NCBI RefSeq assembly: GCF_000499385.1
Contig: NW_013652280.1
Location: forward strand, 25,001-40,000
DNA length: 15,000 nucleotides
DNA from: Eimeria necatrix
Taxonomy: Eukaryota > Apicomplexa > Conoidasida > Eucoccidiorida > Eimeriidae
Direction: 5' to 3'
A model generated the notes under the pieces. The model was not told where the DNA came from. It searched no databases and worked only from the letters and a program-made list of their open reading frames with translations. The position numbers and the translations under genes are program-made. Of the stretch, positions 1-8,891 are shown in pieces; the stretch's first letter is position 1; each line of letters opens with the position of its first letter.

Positions 1-61
1 TAAATAAATAAATGGATAAATAAATAATCAGTTATTCAATTATTTAATTAATTAAGATAAT
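1..61. repeat. AT-rich TAAA-type simple repeat
   Basis: Tandem TAAA/TAAT-like units with almost no G or C open the window. No open frame or promoter motif can be defended. The composition contrasts sharply with the GC-rich CAG and telomere-like DNA that follows. Confidence 0.8.
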
Positions 62-107
62 GTATATAAACAAAGCAGCAAAATAACAAAGAAGGGAAAT
101 AAGTGAA

Positions 108-430
108 GAGCTGGCTAGCTAGCTAGCTAACTGAGCTGGCTAGCTAGCTAGCTAGCTAGCAAGCCAACTCAGTTGTTCAGCCACTTGGCTAGCTAACTGG
201 CTAGCTAGCTAGCCAGGCTAGCTAGCTGGCCAGTTAGCTAAAGAGGCGGCGGGCATGGAGAACTAGCTAGCTAGCTAGCTAGCTAATTGCTAAGAGAGGC
301 GAGCAGACAGAATAGCTAGCTAGCTAGCTAGCCAGCTAGCTAGCTAGCTAGCCGGCTAGCTAGCGCTGCTGGCTAGCTAGCTCGCCAGTCAATAAGCAAA
401 GCAGCTAGCTAGCTGTCTAGTTGGCTAGCT
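108..430. repeat. CTAG/GCTA tetranucleotide repeat block
   Basis: Dense runs of the self-complementary tetranucleotide GCTA/CTAG, broken by short unique spacers near 131, 157-190, 240-264, 286-312 and 365-405. Every run is its own reverse complement, so the block can fold on either strand. The unit occurs as a block nowhere else in the window, which is otherwise governed by trinucleotide and heptanucleotide units. Stop codons (TAG) recur in all frames, so it is non-coding. Confidence 0.9.
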
Positions 431-479
431 GGTTTTCTCGAGAGGAGCACTGCAGCTAGCCATGCTCTGGACTCACACA

Positions 480-530
480 GCTTCAAGAAGCTGCTGCTGC
501 TGCTGCTGCTATTGTTGCTGCTGCTATTGT

Positions 531-565
<35 letters not shown>

Positions 566-846
566 CAGCTCAGCTGCAGCAGCAGCTGAGACACCGCAGC
601 CGAGAGTTTCCACAGCTGCAGGCGCTGCCGAACAGAGCGCCAGCTGCAGCAGCAGCAGCAACACCAGCTGCTGCTGCTGCTGCTGGAAAAGTGTTTAGCA
701 GCAGCAGCAGCAACAGCAGCAGCAACACCAGAAGCAGCAGCAGCAACGGCAGCAGCAGCGCGCCCCCCTTTTCGCGGAGGCATTGCTGCTGCGCAGCAGC
801 AGCAAGCAGAAGAAAACAGCAGCAGCTCACTGAAGCAGCAGAAACT

Positions 847-888
<42 letters not shown>

Positions 889-960
889 GCAGCAGCAGCA
901 ACTGTAAGAGCAGCAGCAGCAGTGCCGGTTCTGCAGTGCCGAACCGCAAAGTTGCTGCAG
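480..960. repeat. Mixed CTG/CAG trinucleotide tract without a convincing gene
   Basis: CTG-phase repeats (490-570) pass into CAG-phase repeats (575-930), with a few unique spacers. Several overlapping frames stay open on both strands because the repeat has no stop codon; this is not evidence of coding. The only part that looks like ordinary protein is the plus-strand end near 930-999, reading LLQRAVDLDILKERF before a TGA at 997-999. It could be the last exon of an upstream plus-strand gene, but no splice-linked partner lies inside the window. No function is proposed. Confidence 0.6.
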
Positions 961-1012
961 CGAGCAGTTGATCTGGATATTTTGAAAGAAAGATTTTGAA
1001 GTTCAATGGCGA

Positions 1013-1546
1013 GGGTTTAGGGTTTAGGGTTTAGGGTTTAGGGTTTAGGGTTTACGTTCTAGGGTTTAGGGTTTCGGCTCTCGAGGGTGTAGGGTTTGCG
1101 CTCGCCGCCCCACACAGCCCTGAGGCCTTCTAGTGAAACTCCTTCATTAACAGCCGAGCTGCTACAAAATATTCTAATATAGGGTTTAGGGTTTAGGGTT
1201 TAGGGTTTAGGGTTTAGGGTCTAGGGTTTAGGGTTTGGAGCCTAGGGTTCAGCAGGGCTCGCCAGCGTCGAGGGTTTAGGGCCCCGGTCGGCATGCATTG
1301 AATTAGAAGGGAGGCCTCTGTGTCGGCAGCTATTTTAGGGTTTAGGGTTTAGGGTTTGGGGTTTAGAGTCTAGGGTTTAGGGTTTAGGGTTTAGGGTTTA
1401 GGGTTTACGCGTTTTTCATCAACTTCAGTGGCGACTTCAGCGGGCTCGGGTCTGAAGCCTGTGGGCTTCCAGTCCAGGGTGAAGGGTTTAGGGCCCAGGG
1501 CCTAGGGTTTAGGGTTTAGGGTTTAGGGTTTAGGGTTTAGGGTTTA
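1013..1546. repeat. Telomere-like TTTAGGG block upstream of gene A
   Basis: Four TTTAGGG arrays (about 1013-1053, 1180-1240, 1335-1404 and 1504-1546), all in the same orientation and separated by 60-130 bases of unique sequence holding degenerate units. The last array ends six bases before the gene A start codon, so the arrays occupy the expected promoter and 5' UTR. No TATA-like or other core motif was recognised. The interruptions and the genes on both sides argue against a real chromosome end. Confidence 0.85.
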
Positions 1547-1551
1547 GAAGA

Positions 1552-1678
1552 ATGGGGGAAAAGGTCACAGTCAGTTCCGTCTGTTGGGTCCCGCGGGGCC
1601 GCAGCGCTCAGTTCCCCATGAGCTGCTTAATAGAGGAGCAGGATGTGTCTTTGCTGCTGCAGCAGCAGCAGCAGGAGG

Positions 1679-1715
<37 letters not shown>

Positions 1716-2113
1716 GAAGCAGCAGAAGAAGCAGCAGCAAAAGCTGCTGCAGGAACAAGCAGCAGCTCAAGACGGGGAGAGTGACGGCGGCGAATCTGAA
1801 GACCAAATGGAAGAAGACGACGACAGCGAAGACGGTAAACCCTAAACCCTAAACCCTAAACCCTAAACCCTAGCCCCAAGCCCTAAACCCCAAACCCTTA
1901 GCCGTGGCTTTGACTGCAAATGTGAAGCTCTGCAAACCCTCGTTGCTCTCAAGCTGAATTCTCTTCGCCGCGAAACGATTGCTGCAGGGCTTAGGGTTTA
2001 GGGTTTAGGGTTTAGGGTTTAGGGTTTAGGGTTTGTGGCTCAGAGGGCCCGCTGCCGGGGGTTTTCGGGGTGTTGGCTGCGGACGGAGCGACGGCGCTGC
2101 GGGACGAAGGCGT

Positions 2114-2152
<39 letters not shown>

Positions 2153-2481
2153 GGAAGCAAATATTATTTTAGAAACTGATTTTGTTCTTGTTGCTGCAGC
2201 AGCAGAAAGCAACTTTGGCAGCCTCGAGGTGTACGTACACGACCCCCTCAGAGGCAGCCTCTACGTCCACCACGACATCCTGGTGCGCCCTAGGGTTTAG
2301 GGTTTAGGGTTTAGGGTTTAGGGTTTGGGGTTTAGGGTTTAGGGTTTGGCTGCCGCCAGTCAGGGCCTGGGCGCAGGCGCTCGCAACCAAACTCCAACGC
2401 CAGGGTTTAGCTCTGTCCAGGGTTTGCGGGTTTAGGGTTTAGGGTTTAGGGTTTAGGGTTTAGGGTTTAGGACGAAGGCGT

Positions 2482-2520
<39 letters not shown>

Positions 2521-2894
2521 GGAAGCAAATATTATTTTAGAAACTGATTTTGTTCTTGTTGCTGCAGCAGCAGAAAGCAACTTTGGCAGCCTCGAGGTGT
2601 ACGTACACGACCCCCTCAGAGGCAGCCTCTACGTCCACCACGACATCCTGGTGCGCCCTAGGGTTTAGGGTTTAGGGTTTAGGGTTTAGGGTTTGGGGTT
2701 TAGGGTTTAGGGTTGGGTGCTGCTATCAGGTGCAAGCCATTGCCTGGCACCCCTCCGAAGCCTCGCTGCTGGCAACAGCATCTTATGACAAAACAATTTG
2801 TTTAATAGATGTGCGGCAGCCCCACGTGGCGGTGAGTCCGAGGGTTTAGGGTTTAGGGTTTAGGGTTTAGGGTTTGGGCTTTGCGGGTTTTTCA

Positions 2895-2940
<46 letters not shown>

Positions 2941-3431
2941 AGTGCTTGTTGCTGCTGCTGCTGCTGCTAGTGCTTGTTGCTGCTGCTGCTGCTGCTAGTG
3001 CTTGTTGCTGCGGCTGCTGCAGCTGTGGGTGTTGCTGCTGCTGTTCCGCTGTAGCTGTGGTTGATGCTGCTGCACCTGGCTTCGCTGCTGCTGCTGGTGC
3101 AGCGGCGTTGCTGCTGCTGCAGCTGCAGCAGCAGCAGCAGCTGCTGCTGCTGCAGCGGCTGCTGCAGCTACGGTAGCTGCTGCTGCAGCTGCGTTTGCTA
3201 ATGTGTTTTTGCCTGTAGCCCCTCGCAGCCCTTGAGTCACACTCGCAGGGCTTGTGGCGCGACAATTAGGGTTTAGGGTTTAGGGTTTAGGGTTTAGGGT
3301 TTGCGTTGCAGGGGCCTCTGTTCAGCTGCCGGGCCAGCGAAGAAAAAGGGCTTTTTGGCTTTGGGGGTTCGCAAGTGGTTATTTGGGACTTGGGGGACAC
3401 AGAGCACATTGCAAAGGCCTTTAACCTCTAA
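1552..3431 (+). CDS. PWP1: PWP1-like WD-repeat ribosome-biogenesis protein, WD domain largely missing
   Basis: PWP1 is a nucleolar WD40 protein needed for ribosome production. Proposed exons are 1552-1834, 2044-2282, 2730-2831 and 3312-3431; their phases agree and they total 744 nt (247 residues plus stop). Exon 1 has the N-terminal VCWVPRG block, a Gln/Ser/Lys run and an acidic stretch (MEEDDDSED), as in PWP1. Exon 2 carries LEVYVHDPLRGSLYVHHDIL, the most diagnostic PWP1 segment, after an Ala/Glu run. Exon 3 is part of a WD repeat (SYDKTICLIDVR) ending at a textbook GTGAGT donor. Exon 4 (SQVVIWDLGDTEHIAKAF) resembles the last WD blade, and its stop TAA is formed by the first CCCTAAA unit after it. 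PWP1 is usually about 500 residues; the blades expected between exons 2 and 3 and between exons 3 and 4 were not found. The gene may be decayed, missing sequence in assembly, or using exons I could not see. The ATG at 1552 is the first in frame after the upstream array. Confidence 0.78.
2102..2715 (+). repeat. 368-bp-offset duplication of gene A exon 2 with its flanking array
   Basis: Bases 2102-2347 recur at 2470-2715 with no difference that I could see, including the CAG run and the following telomere-like array. The second copy begins directly after a TTTAGGG array, so TTTAG supplies a splice acceptor at 2470. The potential exon 2471-2650 is 180 nt, phase 0 at both ends, and could join exon 2 to exon 3 while adding 60 codons in frame. 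The protein would then be 307 residues with the YVHHDIL block repeated. The identity points to a recent event or an assembly error. Confidence 0.85.
2895..3260. repeat. CTG tract with 28-bp subrepeat inside gene A intron 3
   Basis: A long CTG run (2895-2940) is followed by units of 28 bp starting at 2941, 2969 and 2997 (each opening AGTGCTTGTTG), then mixed CTG/CAG sequence to about 3190. It lies between the third and fourth gene A exons, where PWP1 proteins normally have WD blades. No frame here reads as a WD repeat; all open frames are Ala, Leu, Cys or Ser runs. I treat it as intronic. Confidence 0.7.
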
Positions 3432-3639
3432 ACCCTAAACCCTAAACCCTAAACCCTAAACCCTAGCAGCTGGGCTGAGGGTCTGCGGGGAAGGGGTGCA
3501 GCAAAACCCTTTTTTCGGTCGCGCTTCTCCGAGCGCTGCCCAAACACTAGAAAACTCAATACTTTTTCGTCTGCTACAAACCCTAAACCCTAAACCCTAA
3601 ACCCTAAACCCTAAAGTAGCGAACGAGGAGGTTGCGCAG
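3432..3639. other. Convergent intergenic region between genes A and C
   Basis: About 208 bases separate the stop codons of gene A (plus strand) and gene C (minus strand). Two CCCTAAA arrays (3428-3466 and 3578-3615) flank unique sequence containing a C-then-T-rich stretch near 3508. It must hold both 3' UTRs. I recognised no polyadenylation signal. Confidence 0.6.
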
Positions 3640-4003
3640 TTAAAGAAACGCCCGAAGGGCCTTCAGCGACTGTTCGGCTGTCTTCAGCTTATAACCAAGC
3701 TGCTGCTGCTGCTGCTGCTGCTGTTGGTGCTGCTGATGCTGCTGCTGCTGCTGTTGGTGCTGCTGCTGCTGCTGCTGCTGCTGTTGCTGTTGTTTCTGCT
3801 GCTGTTGCTGCTGTTGCTGCTGCTGTTGCTGCTGCTCCCTTCCAGCAGTCTTCCTGAGGACACGTGCAGCAACGCGTAGAGACGGCAGAGCAGAAACCCT
3901 AAACCCTAAACCCTAAACCCTAAACCCTAAAAGGGGGCCGCAGCTCTCACGGCAACAGCGCCAACTCCTCTGCAGACGTACGCAGCTGCTCCCACGCTGG
4001 CGA

Positions 4004-4046
<43 letters not shown>

Positions 4047-5488
4047 AGCACCTGCAGCAGCAGTGTAAAGCCTCCAGAGCGGGCAATTGAAGCCAGCTGC
4101 ATGCTCACAGCAAAATCGAGCCAAGGGAAAGTGCGCTAGGGTTTAGGGTTTAGGAGGTAGGGTTTGGGGTTTACGGCTTAGCGAATAGGGTTTAGGGTTT
4201 AGGGTTTGGGAGCTAGGGTTTAGGGTTTACAGCATGCAGCGCCGGCCAGTCGCAGCGGTGGATTTGAGAGGCGGCCTGCTGCTGCAGTTCCTCAGCTAGC
4301 GAGTCTGTCCCTGCAGCAGCACTCCAAACCCTAAACCCTAAACCCTAAACCCTAAACCCTAAACATTTGCTTCAGGCCACGAGCTCTGAAACAGTCGCCA
4401 CTGAGAGACTGCAGGGTTTAGGGTTTGCAACAAGACTAGCGGCGACTTGCCGGTGAGGGTTTAGGGTTTAGGGTTTAGGGTTTTAGGCGGCCTGAGGGTT
4501 TAGGGTTTAGAGCTAAAACCTCCTTCGAAGACTTCCTTGCTCTGCTACGGGCTTGAGTCTCGGCATCTGGTCTTTTGGGGGTTTAGGGTTTAGGGTTTAG
4601 GGTTTAGGGTTTAGGGTTTTTGAGGGTTTAGGGTTTTCGAGGGTTTAGGGTTACCTGAAATGCCCAGACGGCGGAAAGCGCTCAGGGCACTTACACATCC
4701 TGCAGGGTCTAAGTGTTTTACGCGGGGCCGCAGCTGCAGCACCAAAACCCTAAACCCTAAACCCTAAACCCTAAACCCTAATTTCTGAGTCCATGGCCCT
4801 AACCCTAAACCCCGGAGTCCCCACAGCTCCGAGCCGACGCTTGACCTATCAAAGGCTGGTGCTTCGGCTGCATCTCAAACCCTAAACCCTAAACCCTAAA
4901 CCCTAAACGCTAAACCCTAAACCCTAAACCCTAAACCCTAAACCCTCAGCTCACGTGAAGCAAAAGGTCTCCAGCTAGAGAAGGACACAATTGAGGGAAC
5001 TTGGAAATGCTGTGCAGCAGCGTGGCGGTTTGCTGCGCTGTCAGCGTCTTGAGGTGTACAGACACCTGACTTGCTGCTGCTGCTGCAGCAGCAGCAGCAG
5101 CAGCAGCAAATCCTTCCCGCTGCTGCAGACGCGACAAAGCAGCAAGCGCCAAGCAGCAGCCGCGCGCATCCACCTTTTGCAGCACCTGCTGCAGCAGCAA
5201 TCCTGGGGGCATTTGCTGCTGCTGCTGCTGCTGCTGCTCTTGCTGTTGCTGCTGCTCTTGCTGCTGCTGATGTTGCTGCTGCCTCTTCCAGCCCAGGATG
5301 TTGACCAAGCACTTGTCACTGAGCAAACGTCCAAACCCTAAACCCTAAACCCTAAACCCTAAACCCTAAACCCCAAAAGCTAAAACCTGAGTAATAACGA
5401 GCGTATTTGGCCGTACATAGCAAGATGAACTGCGTCTAAATCTGGTCCCTTCAGCAGCAGCTGCTGCTGCTCCTGCTGCTGCTGCTCC

Positions 5489-5539
<51 letters not shown>

Positions 5540-6884
5540 GCTCTGCGGAGAGTCATTTCCTGTTCATGGAAGCGCGCCAGGGAATTCAGCAGCAAAGCGA
5601 AGCCTGCAGCAGCAGCGGCAGCAGCAGCAGCAAAAGGAGTTGGTGCTGCTGCTGCAGCAGCAGCAGGAAGAGCAGCAGCAGCAGCAGCAGAAAGAGCAGC
5701 AGCAGCAGCAGCAGCAAGAGCAGCTTCGGCAGCTCACTCTGAGGGTTTGGCAGCAGCTCATCTCCTGGGATCGTCTCCAGACGATCCCCAGCTGCTGCCA
5801 GCAAACGCGGGTGCAGCAGCTTAGCAGCAGCAAGTGCATTCAAAGCCTGACAAGACAAACCCTAAACCCTAAACCCTAAACCCTAAACCCTAAACCGTAG
5901 GCCCTAAGTTAGAGCCTAGGATCTGAACCTGACAAGCACAGCGTGCGCACCAGACACTGCAGCAGCAGCAGCAGCAGCAGCTGCTGCTGCTGCTGCTGCT
6001 GTTGCAACAGCTGAGAAGCCTGCCATGGAGTTCTCAGGGTTTAGGGTTTAGGGTTTAGGGTTTACGTACAAGCGCTAACTGGAAGAAGCGGCAGTCCTTG
6101 ATGGTGTCAGGCTCCTGCAGACGTCCAAACCCTAAACCCTAAACCCTAAACCCTAATTCTCTGCCCTCAAGGCACAAACCCGCCTACAGACAGCTTCAAT
6201 TAAAGCTTTAGGGTTTAGGGTTTAGGGCTTAGGGTTTAGGGTTTAGGGTTTAGGGTCTGGGGTTTAGGGTTTGGCGCACCGCGAGGCGATCAGCAATGAG
6301 ACAAAAGACGCGGCTGTCGAGACAGTCCAAACCCGCGAGCGCTTGCAGAATGGCTGCGACAAAACCCTAAACCCTAAACCCTAAACCCTAAACCCTAAAC
6401 CCTAAACCCTAAACCCTAAACCCTTAGCTTCAAAGCCCAAACCTTAAACACCCCACGGGCCTGGAGGTTTCGGGCTTCGCTGCTGGCCCCAGCCACGGGA
6501 TCGCAGGCGCCGCCAACCTAGCCCCTAAACCCTAAACCCTAAACCCTAAACCCTAAACCCTCACCGCAGAGGTCCCTGGCTGCGGCCTGCTGCAGCAAAA
6601 ACCCTAATTTAGGGTTTCTCTTGAAGCAAACACTCAAAAATGCTGCTGGCCTCCAGGAAACCCTCAAGCAGCAGCAAGCCAGCCGCGCCAAGTGCGAGGG
6701 CCCCATTGACGGCAGCACCATCTCCGCCTGCGCCAAACCCTAAACCCTAAACCCTAAACCCTAAACCCTAAACCCTAAGTTTCAGACCCTCAGTTCTACC
6801 CGCAAGCGCAGGAGAGAAATGCACACGCCCAGCAAAAATGGAAGCACGCCCTTAGAAGCTAGCAGCAGCAGCAGCAGCAGCAGT

Positions 6885-6940
<56 letters not shown>

Positions 6941-7485
6941 ACCCGCGCCACAAAGCGGATCCAGGTGTTCAAGTCGTAGGGGCCTCGAGCAGCAGCAGCT
7001 TCCATCACTCGGCACAAACGACCCGCAGACATCCTGCAACCAAACCCTAAACCCTAAACCCTAAACCCTAGACCCTAAACCCTAAACCCTAAAACCCTAA
7101 TCCCCAGACCCTAAACCCTAAACTCTACACGGGAGACAGCAGAGCCTGAACCAAACAACAGCTTTGGGTCCTACGTGATAAACCCTAAACCATAAACCCT
7201 GAGCAACAAACCCTAAACCCTAAACCCTAAACCCTAAACCCTAAACCCTAAACCCTCTTTTCTCACCAGGGAACTCCTGCAAGGGTTTCAGGAAGCGAGG
7301 GCCCCATTGACGGCAGCACCATCTCCGCCTGCGCCAAACCCTAAACCCTAAACCCTAAACCCTAAACCCTAAACCCTAAGTTTCAGACCCTCAGTTCTAC
7401 CCGCAAGCGCAGGAGAGAAATGCACACGCCCAGCAAAAATGGAAGCACGCCCTTAGAAGCTAGCAGCAGCAGCAGCAGCAGCAGT

Positions 7486-7541
<56 letters not shown>

Positions 7542-7970
7542 ACCCGCGCCACAAAGCGGATCCAGGTGTTCAAGTCGTAGGGGCCTCGAGCAGCAGCAGC
7601 TTCCATCACTCGGCACAAACGACCCGCAGACATCCTGCAACCAAACCCTAAACCCTAAACCCTAAACCCTAGACCCTAAACCCTAAACCCTAAAACCCTA
7701 ATCCCCAGACCCTAAACCCTAAACTCTACACGGGAGACAGCAGAGCCTGAACCAAACAACAGCTTTGGGTCCTACGTGATAAACCCTAAACCATAAACCC
7801 TGAGCAACAAACCCTAAACCCTAAACCCTAAACCCTAAACCCTAAACCCTAAACCCTCTTTTCTCACCAGGGAACTCCTGCAAGGGTTTCAGGAGACACA
7901 GGGCGAGTCAGGAGCGAGTCGTCTTGCGGTTTGCTGCTGCGGCATATGTCTGTTCTCCTTACTTTCCTTC

Positions 7971-8023
<53 letters not shown>

Positions 8024-8116
8024 TTGTTGCTGCTTCTTGTTCTTCTGCCGGCTATGCTGCTGTCTCTTGTGCTGCTGCTGCTCGGGGTGCTGCCGCTTGC
8101 GCTGCTGCTGCTTGTT

Positions 8117-8167
<51 letters not shown>

Positions 8168-8380
8168 AACTGCCTTCTGCTTCTCGCCAAGAACCTGTTG
8201 CTGCTGCTGCTACTGCTGCTGCAGCCTGTGCTGCTGACACTGCTGTTGAATTCAATATTGCTTCTTCTCCATTTTGGGAATCTTGTTGCAGTGCTGCAGC
8301 AGCAGCAGCAGCAGCAGCAGCTGCTGCTGCTGCTGCTCGAGTTGCTGGTGTGCGCAGGCGCCAGCTTCGGGGGTCTCATG

Positions 8381-8417
<37 letters not shown>

Positions 8418-8538
8418 CTGTTGCTGCTGCTGCTGTTGCTGCTGCTGCATTGGGGGCACGCCAAAAGGCAGCAGCAGCAGCAGCAACAGTACCCACTCCT
8501 GCAGCTTTTGCTGCAAGCTGTACGCCCAAACTGGACAT
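3640..8538 (-). CDS. Large helical-repeat (heptatricopeptide/RAP-like) protein, probably organellar RNA-binding
   Basis: Exons in transcript order are 8538-7868, 7634-7544, 7328-7267, 7033-6943, 6727-6565, 6353-6280, 6114-6070, 5846-5738, 5603-5387, 5318-4955, 4733-4655, 4310-4231, 4135-3951 and 3898-3640. All junction phases agree and the sum is 2490 nt (829 residues plus stop). The joined protein has repeated alpha-helical pairs such as ILQALAGLDCLDSRVFCLIA, ALNALAAAKLLHPRLL, ALLLNSLARFHEQEM, CCLALAALSRLQ and CVSALSAFRRLGISG. This pattern matches the degenerate 37-residue-like repeats of apicomplexan heptatricopeptide/RAP proteins, which bind mitochondrial or plastid rRNA. The junction giving FVARAEMVLPSMGPSHLARL restores a typical repeat. 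The first exon, rich in Ala, Ser, Lys and Arg and starting MSSLGVQLAAKAAG, could be a mitochondrial presequence. Gln runs lie in the exons at 5318-4955, 5603-5387, 4135-3951 and 3898-3640. No C-terminal RAP domain was recognised. Confidence is high for the middle exons, moderate for the first exon and the duplicated exons. Confidence 0.7.
5604..5737 (-). repeat. CTG-rich intron of gene C (not a poly-Leu exon)
   Basis: This 134-base segment reads CTG in the sense strand and would give poly-Leu if translated. A GTGAGC donor at 5737-5732 and a CTGCTGCAG acceptor ending at 5604 bound it. Removing it joins LLPNPQ to SFALLLNSLARF with a compatible phase (one plus two bases forming a Ser codon). Keeping it in the upstream frame leads to a stop soon afterwards. 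So this repeat tract is better read as an intron. Confidence 0.65.
5950..6002. repeat. CAG/CTG inverted tract in a gene C intron
   Basis: A CAG run (5960-5981) is followed at once by a CTG run (5981-6002), forming a self-complementary hairpin of the two arms. It lies in the intron between exons 6114-6070 and 5846-5738. Minus-strand frames across it give poly-Ala or poly-Gln/Leu with little ordinary protein beside them. Confidence 0.6.
6694..7895. repeat. Tandem duplication, two 601-bp copies
   Basis: Copy 1 is 6694-7294 and copy 2 is 7295-7895. I found no differences until the last base (7294 against 7895), even across an interrupted CAG/TAG run and several telomere-like arrays. Within gene C it duplicates the exon encoding GPYDLNTWIRFVAR and creates a hybrid exon (7328-7267) joining the start of one exon to the end of another. 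The added coding length is 91 plus 62 nt, exactly 51 codons. Perfect identity of repeat-rich DNA suggests either a very recent event or an assembly artefact. Confidence 0.95.
6860..6940. repeat. CAG tract in a gene C intron (copy at 7461-7541)
   Basis: A CAG run with three AGT interruptions, giving poly-Ser in one plus frame and poly-Leu on the minus strand. It lies just inside the intron between exons 7033-6943 and 6727-6565. Splicing it out gives a good helical-repeat sequence at the junction, so neither homopolymer is likely to be translated. The tandem duplication repeats it 601 bases downstream with the same interruptions. Confidence 0.7.
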
Positions 8539-8790
8539 CCTGCTGCTGCTGCTGCTGCTGCTGCTTAAACCTCTGCTGCTGTTGCTGCTGGTGCTTTTGC
8601 TGCTGCTGCTCTTACCAAAGTTGGAGTTGCTCGTGGTGCAGGAGTTGCTGCTGCGGGAGCTGCTGCTGCAGCTGCTGCTGCAGTTTCCGCTGCAGTTGCT
8701 GCTGCAGACGCTGCTAGAGTTGCTGCTGCAGTTGCTGCTGCAGTTGCTGTTAGTGCCACTGCTGCTGCTCCATTGCGAGCCCTCAGCATG

Positions 8791-8825
<35 letters not shown>

Positions 8826-8891
8826 CACAGTTCTAGTGTTGCTGCTGCTGCTGGTGCAGCTTGAGGAGCTTCTGTCGCCCGAGGTGTTGCT

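Noticed and set aside
691..999. Plus-strand 102-codon gene
   Set aside because: Most of it is CAG repeat; only the last 15-20 residues look like protein, and there is no supporting splice partner or family match.
1013..1546. A chromosome end (true telomere)
   Set aside because: Arrays are short, interrupted, in both orientations, and genes continue on both sides for the whole window.
4785..4876. Additional gene C exon (minus) between 4955 and 4733
   Set aside because: An in-phase 19-codon version exists (acceptor GAGATGCAG, donor GGGTTTAG), but its sequence is not helical-repeat-like and the donor is weak. It stays a minor possibility.
6157..6205. Minus-strand gene C exon reading ALIEAVCRRVCALRAE
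   Set aside because: It resembles a helical repeat but sits within the intron between exons 6353-6280 and 6114-6070, which already join in phase 0, and its own splice sites are poor.
6626..6735. Plus-strand exon reading QASRAKCEGPIDGSTISA
   Set aside because: It looks protein-like, but the minus frame gives helical-repeat sequence that fits both neighbouring exons; no plus-strand partners were found.
6819..7064. Plus-strand poly-Ser frame (and its copy at 7420-7665)
   Set aside because: The minus strand has a spliced exon here (7033-6943) with protein-like sequence and correct phase; the Ser run lies in its intron.
7931..8836. Plus-strand 301-codon frame as a membrane protein
   Set aside because: It is nearly all Leu and Ala from CTG repeats, overlaps a minus-strand exon with matching splice phase, and has no ordinary protein sequence.
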